DNA of 32,559 nt, taken from Phycisphaerae bacterium (lineage in GTDB: Bacteria; Planctomycetota; Phycisphaerae; Sedimentisphaerales; UBA12454). The DNA lies in contig JAPLMW010000091.1 of assembly GCA_026386845.1 (NCBI GenBank), forward strand, positions 1 to 32,559. Reading direction: 5' to 3'. Every line of letters begins with the position of its first letter. Positions within the stretch are counted from its first letter, which is position 1. This document shows positions 1-7,006 of the stretch, in pieces. The position numbers were made by a program, and so were the translations under genes. Under the pieces are notes generated by a model. The model had not been told where the DNA came from. It searched no databases and saw nothing but the letters and a program-made list of their open reading frames with translations.

Positions 1-1
1 A

Positions 2-1480
2 CAAACGAAAAAATTAAAACAGATAACCACAAAGCTTGGGCGTGCCGAACAGAGGCTGCATGTTAGCGAAGATAAATACCGCCAGCTCGTAGAGAATGTC
101 GCCTGTATTATTCTGCGTATGGACAAAGACGGCAGAATAACTTTCTTCAATGAATTCGCCCAGAAGTTCTACGGCTATACCGAGCAGGAAATCCTTGGTA
201 AAAATATTATAGGGACAATCGTACCCCAAGGGGATAGCTTCGGCCAGAACCTTGCGAAAATTGCCAGAGACATCAAAAAGCTGCCAGGATTTTATGCCGC
301 CTGTGAGAATGAAAATATTCGTAAAAACGGCCAAAGAGTTTGGGTTTCCTGGGCAAACAAGGCGATTCGCGATGAAGACGGGAGTGGTGCGGAAATCCTT
401 TGCGTCGGCCACGACATCACTGAACGCAAACAGATGGAGAATGAGTTGAGACTATTAGCTACAGTGGTACTCAACTCGAACGATGCTATCACAGTTCAGG
501 ACTTGCAAGGCAATATCATCTCATGGAACCTCGGTGCGGAGCGTATATATGGATACAGCAAAGCTGAAGCGATTAAGATGAATATCAGCAGGATAATCCC
601 CGGCCATAAGCAGGATGAAATGATGACACTGGCCGAAAGAGCGCTAAGAGGGGAAAACATCAAATCATTTGAAACACAGCACATTGCAAAAAATAACCGG
701 ATATTGGATATTTCGCTTACCGCAACATTGTTGAAAGATGAAAATGGAAAACCATTTGCCCTTACAACAACCGAAAGAGATATTACTGAACGCAGACGCC
801 TGGAAAAAGAAATCCTGGATCTAACCGAAAGAGAACGAAAACTGATAGGCCAGGAAATACACGATAGTATAGGCCAGGTACTTACCGGCATTGCTATTAA
901 ATGCAAAGGATTATCGCTGAAGCTTAAGGACAAATCATCAGAAGAAATGGAAGACGCCTTAGTAATATCAAAACTTGCCAACAAAGCCATAGCTCAAGCA
1001 CGAGACATTGCCAAAATGCTTTATCCTGTTGATATTCAAACAGGTGGTTTGGTATCGGCCTTAAAAACGCTGGCATCCGATGCGGAAGAGGCCATGGGAG
1101 TTACTTGTCGATTCCGGTGTGGAAAATCTGTCTCGGTTAAAAATCTTATTGAGGCAAAGCAAATTTATCGTATTGTTCAGGAAGCAATTACCAATGCGGT
1201 TAAACACGGCAAAGCAAAGAATATCAGCATAAATCTTCGCTTGACTAAAAAAGGGACGGTTCTGACAATTGAAAATGACGGCTTGGATTTTCCGAAGCTA
1301 TCTCCGAACAGAAAAGGGTTTGGATTGAAAATTATGGAATACCGCACCGATCTGATAGGAGGCTCCCTTGATATTCGTAAAGGCGACAAAGGCGGAACAA
1401 TTGTAACAGTATGTTTCCTGACAGAGGATAGGGAACTTAGTAAAGAATGGTCGTATGGCTTTAAAGAAAAAACAAGATAA
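2..1480 (+). CDS. PAS-domain sensor histidine kinase (NarX/DegS type), 5' end outside window
   Basis: Sensor half of a two-component system. The ORF track starts at an internal ATG (119), but the frame is open back to base 2 and encodes in-frame PAS sequence (EDKYRQLVENVACIIL), so the gene continues past the left edge. Using track numbering: a first PAS/PAC to about residue 103 ending GHDITERKQ, a second PAS/PAC at about 110-226 ending ERDITERRR, a HisKA_3 dimerisation domain with H-box GQEIHDSIGQ (His248 the expected phosphorylation site), and a HATPase_c domain with N-box EAITNAVKH and a GFGLKIMEYR G-box. No transmembrane segment is visible in this portion, so it may be a soluble sensor or have its membrane part upstream. 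Its last 26 bases overlap the response regulator gene, implying translational coupling. The sensed signal cannot be told from sequence. Confidence 0.93.
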   Translation, partial: QTKKLKQITTKLGRAEQRLHVSEDKYRQLVENVACIILRMDKDGRITFFNEFAQKFYGYTEQEILGKNIIGTIVPQGDSFGQNLAKIARDIKKLPGFYAACENENIRKNGQRVWVSWANKAIRDEDGSGAEILCVGHDITERKQMENELRLLATVVLNSNDAITVQDLQGNIISWNLGAERIYGYSKAEAIKMNISRIIPGHKQDEMMTLAERALRGENIKSFETQHIAKNNRILDISLTATLLKDENGKPFALTTTERDITERRRLEKEILDLTERERKLIGQEIHDSIGQVLTGIAIKCKGLSLKLKDKSSEEMEDALVISKLANKAIAQARDIAKMLYPVDIQTGGLVSALKTLASDAEEAMGVTCRFRCGKSVSVKNLIEAKQIYRIVQEAITNAVKHGKAKNISINLRLTKKGTVLTIENDGLDFPKLSPNRKGFGLKIMEYRTDLIGGSLDIRKGDKGGTIVTVCFLTEDRELSKEWSYGFKEKTR

Positions 1481-2144
1481 AACTAATGAAAAGAAAACAC
1501 AGGTTCTTATAGTTGATGACCATCCTGTAATAAGGGATGGCCTTGTCACTATTATCAATCACGAGCGAGATCTGAATGTATGCGGCCAGGCTGAGGATGC
1601 TTATATAGCTCTAAAAGCCGTTGCTGAATTGAAACCTGATATCGTTGTTACAGATATATCATTAAAGAGTTCCGATGGCATTGAACTGACAAAGAATATC
1701 AAGGCAAGACACCCGGCATTACCTGTCATTATTCTTTCAGTTCATGATGAATCCCTATATGCCGAGCGAGCCCTTTTAGCAGGTGCAAAAGCCTATCTGA
1801 TGAAGGATGAGGTCTCTGAAAATATTATCAAGGCGATTCGTACGGTTTTAAACGGCGAGATATATGTTAGCGACACAATTTCAAAGAAGTTTCTCCACAA
1901 AATTGCGGGAGATAAGGCCGGCACAGCCAAAACACCAATAGAGAGCCTCAGCGACCGTGAATTTGAAATCTTCCGTCTGATTGGCGAAGGTTTAAAGGCT
2001 TCCCAAATGGCCAAGCAGCTCCACCTAAGTATAAAAACCATCGAGACTTATCGTGCTCGCATTAAGGAAAAACTAAATTTAGCTAATGCCGCTGAACTTC
2101 TACAGTATTCCATAAAATGGGCTAAGAATCAGGACAGAGAGTGA
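1455..2144 (+). CDS. NarL/FixJ-family response regulator
   Basis: DNA-binding response regulator, 229 residues, the usual length. The N-terminal receiver domain has the acidic pair VDDHP (Asp21/22), the phosphoacceptor in VVTDISL (Asp67) and the conserved lysine in YLMKDE. The C-terminal LuxR-type helix-turn-helix is at about 160-222 (LSDREFEIFRLIGEGL, then SIKTIETYRARIKEKL). The start ATG lies inside the end of the kinase gene in another frame, so the two are probably co-translated and are a cognate pair; HisKA_3 kinases typically pair with NarL-type regulators. No strong Shine-Dalgarno precedes the start, consistent with coupling. Target genes are unknown. Confidence 0.93.
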   Translation: MALKKKQDKTNEKKTQVLIVDDHPVIRDGLVTIINHERDLNVCGQAEDAYIALKAVAELKPDIVVTDISLKSSDGIELTKNIKARHPALPVIILSVHDESLYAERALLAGAKAYLMKDEVSENIIKAIRTVLNGEIYVSDTISKKFLHKIAGDKAGTAKTPIESLSDREFEIFRLIGEGLKASQMAKQLHLSIKTIETYRARIKEKLNLANAAELLQYSIKWAKNQDRE

Positions 2145-2381
2145 TTTTATCCTGACTCGTAGTCCTTCGGGCAGCAGAACACTTCGGAAACCCATATTTT
2201 ATTTGTTCAGACCGGTTTTACAGTAAGACTCCGTGTAAGCATTTTCGCCGACAGCAAAAACAGGCATACCCCTGATTTACACAAGTTGAACTTATATGTT
2301 ATCATTGGATTCTATAAAAGTGATAATTCAGGCAATTTTGGTTTTTTGGTGGTTATTGGAAAAGTTGCGGGCAAATATATT

Positions 2382-2879
2382 GTGAGTGAAAAGAAAAACA
2401 ACACGAATACTATAGTAAAAACAACCATAATTCTGGTTGTTGATGATAATCCAATCGTACGTGATGGAGTGGCACAGCTTATTAATCTTGAAGCGGACCT
2501 TGTGGTCAGTGCCAAGGCCGGCAATTCTGCAGAAGCCGTAAAAGCTGTAAAAAAACAGCGAATTGATTTGGCTCTTGTAGATATGCTGCTTAAAAACGAG
2601 ACAGGTGTTCAGGTTACCAAAAAGATAAAGGCACTGTATCCAAATCTGATTGTGCTGATATTTTCTATGAGTGATAACCCTCAACATGTCAAACAGGCTT
2701 TTGAGGCAGGTGCCGGTGGATATATTCTTAAGGATGAGCTGTCTGAAAAAATTATAGATGCGATAAGACAAGTACTTAAAGGTGACGTCTATCTAAGCAA
2801 GAGATTAGCTGAAAAGTTCCCAAAGCGTGAACTTAGCGCCCATACCATCAAAAAATTCATATCTGTCCCTGGAATTTGA
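2382..2879 (+). CDS. Stand-alone receiver-domain protein (response regulator lacking HTH)
   Basis: Receiver domain with VVDDNP, phosphoacceptor in LALVDMLL (Asp67 from the chosen start) and YILKDELSEK. It is clearly a paralogue of the preceding regulator (for example IRDGL/VRDGV, KAIRTVL/DAIRQVL), but where the paralogue continues into a LuxR HTH this protein stops after about 30 further residues (RELSAHTIKKF). Only some 40 bases follow before a terminator, so no HTH is hidden in another frame. The ORF track begins at TTG 2286; I prefer GTG 2382 because the extra 32 residues match nothing in a receiver domain and the upstream stretch is AT-rich and leader-like. Shine-Dalgarno is weak, so the start is uncertain. 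It could be a phosphate sink or competitor for the upstream kinase, or a remnant of a truncated duplicate. Confidence 0.8.
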   Translation: MSEKKNNTNTIVKTTIILVVDDNPIVRDGVAQLINLEADLVVSAKAGNSAEAVKAVKKQRIDLALVDMLLKNETGVQVTKKIKALYPNLIVLIFSMSDNPQHVKQAFEAGAGGYILKDELSEKIIDAIRQVLKGDVYLSKRLAEKFPKRELSAHTIKKFISVPGI

Positions 2880-2918
2880 TAGGGGAAGTTTATAATCCTG
2901 TCCGGCACGTGAATACAA

Positions 2919-2944
2919 AAAAGGCCGGGATTAACCGGCCTTTT
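2919..2944. terminator. Bidirectional rho-independent terminator
   Basis: Perfect 10-bp stem AAAAGGCCGG / CCGGCCTTTT with a 6-base GATTAA loop. It has A-tract and T-tract arms on both sides and lies between convergent genes (receiver gene ending 2879, aminotransferase ending 2968), so it can serve both strands. Confidence 0.9.
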
Positions 2945-2967
2945 AAGATTTTAGGCAGCAGGGGGCT

Positions 2968-4056
2968 TTATTTTAACTCGTCGTCAATCCAGCCGACAAG
3001 CTCTTTCAAATCCTTCAGCGTAATATCGCCCATATGCGCGATTCTGAATGTCAAATCTTTCAATTTGCCGTAGCCGTTGCCGAATGCCGTGTTGTGCTTG
3101 GCCTGAACAGCCTTTATCACATCGCCGACAACAATACCTTTTGTATTCTTAATTGTAGTTAGAGTATTTGATGCGTATTTTTCTTCGCAGAACAGCTCGA
3201 ACTTCTGTTTTGCCCAGCTTCTTACGAAATCGCCCATTTCCTTATGTCTCTTCCAGACATTCTCTATACCTTCCTTGACTAACTTGTGGCACTGGTAATT
3301 CAATGCCATAATATGCGGAATGGCAGGGGTGGTCGGGGTCTGGTCTTTTTCCGCGCTCTTTGCGAACTCCTGGAAATCGAAATAGTAGCCGCGGCCGGTA
3401 ACTTTTTTGCTTTTTTCCATTGCCCGTTTGCTTACCGCGAAAACTGCCAATCCCGGCGGAATCGCAAATGCCTTTTGAACCGATGCAAACGCAACATCCC
3501 AGCCGAGCTGGTCGAAATGCATAGGCAAACCGACCATTGCACTCACCGCATCGACAAATACCAGCACGTCCGGATATTTCTTTTTCATCATATCCGCGAT
3601 TTCATAAACCGGATTCGTAAGGCCGGTGCTGGTCTCGTTATACATAAGTGTTATCGCAGCGTATTTGCCACCGGCGAGTTTCTTGTCTATCATATCCGCC
3701 GTTGTAGCCTGACCCCATTCGACTTTCAGCTCATCAACGTTTCTGCCGCAGCTTCTTGCTACGCTTGCCCATTTATCACTGAATGCACCGCACATCGTTG
3801 CAAGCACTGTTTCGTTGTGGTCAACGCAATTGCGGATACTGCCTTCCCAGATACCCGATGCGGACGATGTGCTTAAAAAGACGTTCTGTTCGGTAAACAG
3901 AATTTTCTTCAGCATATCCACGGTTTCTTTGTGCAGTTGTGCATACTCTTTGCCTCTATGGCCCAGGGTATATCTGCTTAACTGCTGTAATACGTCGGGC
4001 AGGACATGCACAGGCCCGGGTATAAACAACCTCGGCGGATTTTTCCAGTCAACCAT
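2968..4056 (-). CDS. Class V PLP-dependent aminotransferase (alanine/serine-glyoxylate or phosphoserine type)
   Basis: Fold-type I PLP aminotransferase of 362 residues. Visible features are the N-terminal FIPGPVHVLP motif of the alanine-glyoxylate/serine-pyruvate branch, the TSSASGIWEGSIRN phosphate-binding region, the pyridine-nitrogen aspartate in VFVDAVSAM (Asp169) and the Schiff-base lysine in FASVQKAFAIPPG (Lys195). Known relatives use serine, alanine, phosphoserine or aspartate with glyoxylate, pyruvate or 2-oxoglutarate; the exact substrate cannot be fixed here. The start is supported by a strong Shine-Dalgarno (TTGGAGGT, 6 bases before ATG). It lies about 60 bases downstream of the DUF1015 gene on the same strand. 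DUF1015 genes are, to my knowledge, often neighbours of serine-biosynthesis genes, which favours a phosphoserine or serine role, although no serA is in the window. Confidence 0.9.
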   Translation of the reverse strand: MVDWKNPPRLFIPGPVHVLPDVLQQLSRYTLGHRGKEYAQLHKETVDMLKKILFTEQNVFLSTSSASGIWEGSIRNCVDHNETVLATMCGAFSDKWASVARSCGRNVDELKVEWGQATTADMIDKKLAGGKYAAITLMYNETSTGLTNPVYEIADMMKKKYPDVLVFVDAVSAMVGLPMHFDQLGWDVAFASVQKAFAIPPGLAVFAVSKRAMEKSKKVTGRGYYFDFQEFAKSAEKDQTPTTPAIPHIMALNYQCHKLVKEGIENVWKRHKEMGDFVRSWAKQKFELFCEEKYASNTLTTIKNTKGIVVGDVIKAVQAKHNTAFGNGYGKLKDLTFRIAHMGDITLKDLKELVGWIDDELK

Positions 4057-4090
4057 CTTTTTACCTCCAAAATAATTTTAATATCTACCT

Positions 4091-4120
4091 TTTCTTTGTG
4101 TCTTAGTGCCTTTGTGGCTA
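4091..4120 (+). repeat. Dispersed repeat, TTTGTGTCTTNGTGCCTTNGNGGCTA family
   Basis: This copy reads TTTCTTTGTGTCTTAGTGCC followed by TTTGTGGCTA. A close relative lies at 23381-23408 just before ridA, and a degenerate inverse copy (CCACAGAGACACAGAGG) at about 23817-23833. The element sits between the DUF1015 gene and the aminotransferase. Its terminal CTA, read on the minus strand as TAG, is the stop codon of the DUF1015 gene. Confidence 0.65.
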
Positions 4121-5422
4121 CAGTTTATTTATTGTTAATCCAGAAAATATTTTCGGATAGAAGAACGTCGATTTCTGCGGCATTTTTTCATTTGCCGCCG
4201 CTACCTGTTTTACCTGTTCGGCCTTGGTCGGATTCATAAAGAACAGTATCTGTTTTTCGCCGCTGTCCACCTTTGCCATCGCTTCATCTGCCGCGATGCC
4301 TACATCCTTTATATACTCGATATTCGTCTCGCCCGCAAGCTGAGCATCGCCAATTCCGAGCAATCCTTCTAAAATCAACTTGTGCAGCACAACAACGTCA
4401 AGCGATTTCGAGGCATCGCTCATTGGCAAAGATTTTAAAGCATCTTTATTCTCCAAAGAGATAAAGTAAAAGCTTTTGCCGTCATAAATTCCGAAAGCAT
4501 TTTGACCCTGCTCGAAAGCCTTGCCGAGCCGTTTCATCATTAACGACTTTGCCTTTTCTTTCGTTTCAGATTTTTTATATTCGAATTCAGTTATTTTGAA
4601 ATTCGACGGCAATTTCTTTATCAGTTCGTCGGTATCGTAATTTTTCAGATTTCCCACAAGTCTGTGTGTCGGTAAAATTACGAGTCCCTTATTATGGACA
4701 TTGACAAACGCCATCATAAGCCACTGTGCCGCAGGGTTCTTTGTCAGATTATAATAATTCATCGCTGTCTCATAGCGATGATGACCATCTGCAATCAAAA
4801 CCTCTTTTTGCGCCATCAGTTTTACAAGCGATTTTGTATCCTCTTGTGAGTCGATTGGATACAAACTGTGTTTTACTCCATCGTCATCTGCGAACTCGAT
4901 AATACTCTTTTTGTTTGCTGTCGCTTTTTCAATAATTTCATCTGTTTGGCGCTGCGGGTCGTCGTAGAGCATAAAAACAAGCTCGAATTGTGCCGCTGTC
5001 GCCTGCAGGAGTTTAAGCCTGTCTGCCTTTGGCCCATCTAATGTTTTTTCGTGAGGCCTGACACCTGCGCCGAACTGCGCAAGTTTTCCTAATGCGATAA
5101 AACCACTTCGCTGATATTTTTTCCCCGCAACTTCAAAGTTCTGAACATAAGCGTAAATTGTTTCCTTTTCGTCCTGCTTTAAAGCTTTTTTATTCAACCA
5201 GTCCGCCAGGTATTCAGCCGCCCGGCTGTACTGATTTTTTTTGTCGTTATCAGTCGGTTCTGTCTTGCCCAGAATAATTCTGATAATGTTGTATGGATTC
5301 TGCTCATAGAGTTTTTTCTGCTGAGCCGGGCTGATAACATCATAAGGCGGCGCAATGCACTTGCCGTTGTCTCCGACAACGTCAGGATTAAACCGGTATG
5401 CCTTAAACGCCTTTATTTCCAT
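4118..5422 (-). CDS. DUF1015 family protein (candidate serine kinase-like)
   Basis: Full-length DUF1015 protein, 434 residues. Family hallmarks are the N-terminal APPYDVISPAQ block (about 24-34), NPYNIIRIILGK (42-53), RPHEKT (122-127) and LIADGHHRYETA (209-220). The DGHHR motif recalls the nucleotide-binding motif of the ParB/sulfiredoxin fold, which includes free-serine kinases (SerK, SbnI); that link and the adjacent aminotransferase suggest serine metabolism, but this is inference. It is first in a minus-strand pair with the aminotransferase and has its own sigma70-like promoter about 50 bases upstream of the ATG. The start is preceded by AGGA at a slightly long spacing. The stop codon lies in a dispersed repeat, so the last residues may not be ancestral. 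Confidence 0.88.
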   Translation of the reverse strand: MEIKAFKAYRFNPDVVGDNGKCIAPPYDVISPAQQKKLYEQNPYNIIRIILGKTEPTDNDKKNQYSRAAEYLADWLNKKALKQDEKETIYAYVQNFEVAGKKYQRSGFIALGKLAQFGAGVRPHEKTLDGPKADRLKLLQATAAQFELVFMLYDDPQRQTDEIIEKATANKKSIIEFADDDGVKHSLYPIDSQEDTKSLVKLMAQKEVLIADGHHRYETAMNYYNLTKNPAAQWLMMAFVNVHNKGLVILPTHRLVGNLKNYDTDELIKKLPSNFKITEFEYKKSETKEKAKSLMMKRLGKAFEQGQNAFGIYDGKSFYFISLENKDALKSLPMSDASKSLDVVVLHKLILEGLLGIGDAQLAGETNIEYIKDVGIAADEAMAKVDSGEKQILFFMNPTKAEQVKQVAAANEKMPQKSTFFYPKIFSGLTINKL

Positions 5423-5480
5423 ATATCATTTGTTCCTGAATAACTGTTTACAAAGCATTATTTATAAAACGAAGATGTAG

Positions 5481-5509
5481 AGTCTATCATAATCGACTTT
5501 ATATTTCAA
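5481..5509 (-). promoter_or_regulatory. Sigma70-type promoter for the DUF1015-aminotransferase pair
   Basis: On the minus strand TTGAAA, a 17-base spacer and TAGACT. It predicts a start near 5474 and a leader of about 50 bases before the DUF1015 ATG. Confidence 0.55.
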
Positions 5510-5604
5510 TAGGCGAACAATAGAATTATGATAAAAATTTTATTCACACCTAACAGTAACAACAACGCCATAAAATATGTTCCATTTGACGCAATATTTA
5601 ATTT

Positions 5605-5774
5605 GGAAGTAAGGAAATAAGGAGGTAAAGATGTAAGGAATATTTGCGTCTTTCGTCTATTGGTTACAATGTTCGTTTCGTTGGACGTCAAACGTCTGAC
5701 GTAATCATAACGAGCTGCGTAACCGCAACTAATCGACAAAGTTCCTTACTTCCTTGCCTCTTTACTTCTTTTTT
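5605..5774. repeat. Inverted pair of purine-rich repeats (locus A) in a 429-bp gap
   Basis: The gene-free stretch 5423-5851 holds a forward unit at 5605-5640 (GGAAGTAAGGAAATAAGGAG, then GTAAAGATGTAAGGAA) and a pyrimidine-rich inverse unit at 5742-5774 (TTCCTTACTTCCTTGCCTC, then TTTACTTC). GGAAGTAAGGAA and TTCCTTACTTCC are a perfect 12-bp inverted repeat about 125 bases apart. The same pair recurs after the glycosyltransferase and after ogt. The intervening DNA has no convincing gene; the tracked 77-residue minus ORF is built largely from the repeats. Confidence 0.8.
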
Positions 5775-5851
5775 CATGATAATCGACATTAATTTTCGAT
5801 TTTAATTTCTTCTGTGTTATACTTATGACCTGTAATTTTAAGGAGAAAGAT

Positions 5852-6613
5852 ATGTATTGTCCAAAATGCGGATTAGAAAATCCTGAAGATGCGAAAGTGT
5901 GTCTGTCCTGCAGTCAGCCTTTGCCTGTTCCGCCTGATATGCCGCAGGCCGACGTCAGGACAAGCGCCTTGGCGATATGGTCATTTGTCCTCGCGCTGAT
6001 GGGTCTGTTTACTTTTATGATTACGGCTCTGCCGGCTTTGATTTGCGGTATTGTCAGTCTGGTTAAAATCAGCAAAAGCAACGGCCGCTTAAAAGGCACC
6101 GGTTTCGCCGTAGCAGGAATAACTGTTCCAGTTGTTTTTAGTTTTTTCATTTTGCCGATGATGCTGGCGATATTAATGCCGGCTTTGGGCAAAACAAGAC
6201 AGTTAGCTCAAAGGATAATATGTTCGACCAATTTATCCGGTCTTGGCAAAGCAATAGTTTTTTATACCAACGACCATAACGATGCCTATCCATCGACAGA
6301 TGGTTGGTGTGATGTGCTCATCAAAGATTGCAATGTAGCCCCAAGACAATTTTGCTGTCCTTCCAGTGATACCAAAAAAGGCCAATCCAGCTATGCAATC
6401 AATATAAATGTCGCAGGCAAAAAAGCATCTGAAATCCCACCAGATACGGTTTTGCTTTTTGAGACAAGCCCCGGCGTTAATCCTGCCGGCGGGCCGGAAA
6501 TCCTAAACGCTGATAATCATCGAGGTAATGGTTGTAATGTTCTTTTTGCCGGTGGCCAAGTAAAATTCATAAAATATGAAGAATTTGACAAACTCCGCTG
6601 GAATCCGGAATAG
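5852..6613 (+). CDS. Zinc-ribbon / DUF4190-like / pilin-like H-X9-(D/A)G membrane protein
   Basis: Membrane protein of 253 residues from the chosen start. The ATG at 5852 is preferred over the tracked start (5825) because AAGGAG lies 6 bases upstream and the protein then opens directly with the zinc ribbon MYCPKCG...CLSC. Next come two hydrophobic segments resembling DUF4190 (SALAIWSFVLALMGLFTF and the GFAVAGITVPVVFSFFILPM region). The segment LMPALGKTRQLAQRI...CSTNLSGLGKAI...YTNDHNDAYP is typical of planctomycete pseudopilin-like proteins. The C-terminus has H-RGNGCNVLF-AGG, a variant of the H-X9-DG motif with Ala in place of Asp. Function is unknown; the architecture suggests an envelope protein related to the abundant pilin-like secreted proteins of this phylum. 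It is followed by its own AT-rich gap. Confidence 0.85.
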   Translation: MYCPKCGLENPEDAKVCLSCSQPLPVPPDMPQADVRTSALAIWSFVLALMGLFTFMITALPALICGIVSLVKISKSNGRLKGTGFAVAGITVPVVFSFFILPMMLAILMPALGKTRQLAQRIICSTNLSGLGKAIVFYTNDHNDAYPSTDGWCDVLIKDCNVAPRQFCCPSSDTKKGQSSYAININVAGKKASEIPPDTVLLFETSPGVNPAGGPEILNADNHRGNGCNVLFAGGQVKFIKYEEFDKLRWNPE

Positions 6614-6645
6614 GAATAATGGTTATTTTATAGTAGTTTTTACTC

Positions 6646-6675
6646 TTGACTTAATTTAATTTTGAGTGAAAATAT
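6646..6675 (+). promoter_or_regulatory. Possible promoter of the small lipoprotein gene
   Basis: TTGACT followed 18 bases later by AAATAT, about 65 bases upstream of the lipoprotein ATG. The -35 is good and the -10 weak. Confidence 0.4.
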
Positions 6676-6739
6676 AGGAGACTTGGAAAAGGTCGAATTA
6701 ATACGGAAATAAAGGAATTTTTTTTTAAGGAGAACACGA

Positions 6740-6871
6740 ATGTTGCGTAAAATCCTGACAATTGCGATTGTTGCCGTAATACTTGTCTCGTTCGGCTGCA
6801 AGAAGGCTGAAAAGGCTGCACCGCCGCCTGCTCCAGAAGCTCCAGCGGCAGACGTCAACGCCGCAAAATAA
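6740..6871 (+). CDS. Small lipoprotein (43 residues), absent from ORF track
   Basis: Too short for the ORF track but well supported. AAGGAG lies 6 bases before the ATG, a candidate promoter lies upstream and a strong terminator follows 18 bases after the stop. The peptide has a short basic start (MLRK), a hydrophobic helix (ILTIAIVAVILVSF) and a cysteine at residue 20 in a lipobox-like SFGC. The predicted mature part is only 24 residues, rich in Lys, Ala and Pro (KKAEKAAPPPAPEAPAA). The lipobox is not canonical because Phe occupies the -2 position. It resembles the tiny Ala/Pro-rich lipoproteins often seen in Gram-negative genomes; the function is unknown. It forms a one-gene transcription unit. 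Confidence 0.75.
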   Translation: MLRKILTIAIVAVILVSFGCKKAEKAAPPPAPEAPAADVNAAK

Positions 6872-6888
6872 CACGCAAAGACGAACAT

Positions 6889-6917
6889 GAAAGGGCAGGC
6901 AATCGGCCTGCCCTTTC
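6889..6917 (+). terminator. Rho-independent terminator after the small lipoprotein
   Basis: Perfect 12-bp stem GAAAGGGCAGGC / GCCTGCCCTTTC with loop AATCG. The T-tract is short, but the stem is very stable. Confidence 0.8.
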
Positions 6918-6920
6918 TCG

Positions 6921-6988
6921 TGCTACGTAGCGAATCGCTACTTCGCAGAGTAGCATTGGACTCGCGAGTCAAATTCGGCTAAAAGCCG
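6921..6988. repeat. Cluster of nested palindromes upstream of the glycosyltransferase
   Basis: Right after the terminator come TGCTAC...GTAGCA (6921-6926/6950-6955) enclosing GTAGCGA-A-TCGCTAC (6927-6941), the perfect 12-bp palindrome GACTCGCGAGTC (6959-6970), and a CGGCT-AAA-AGCCG hairpin (6976-6988). This occupies most of the space before the glycosyltransferase ATG at 7007. It looks like a REP-like element. Confidence 0.65.
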
Positions 6989-7006
6989 GGCTCTTCTGGT
7001 TGCTCT

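Noticed and set aside
14-412. 132-residue minus-strand ORF
   Set aside because: Opposite the PAS domains of the kinase, whose frame shows clear family motifs; shadow ORF.
2286-2381. Upstream extension of the receiver gene in the ORF track
   Set aside because: TTG start and residues unlike any receiver N-terminus; GTG 2382 is more consistent with the paralogue.
5506-5739. 77-residue minus ORF in the 5.4-5.8 kb gap
   Set aside because: Composed largely of repeat sequence, no Shine-Dalgarno and no family resemblance.
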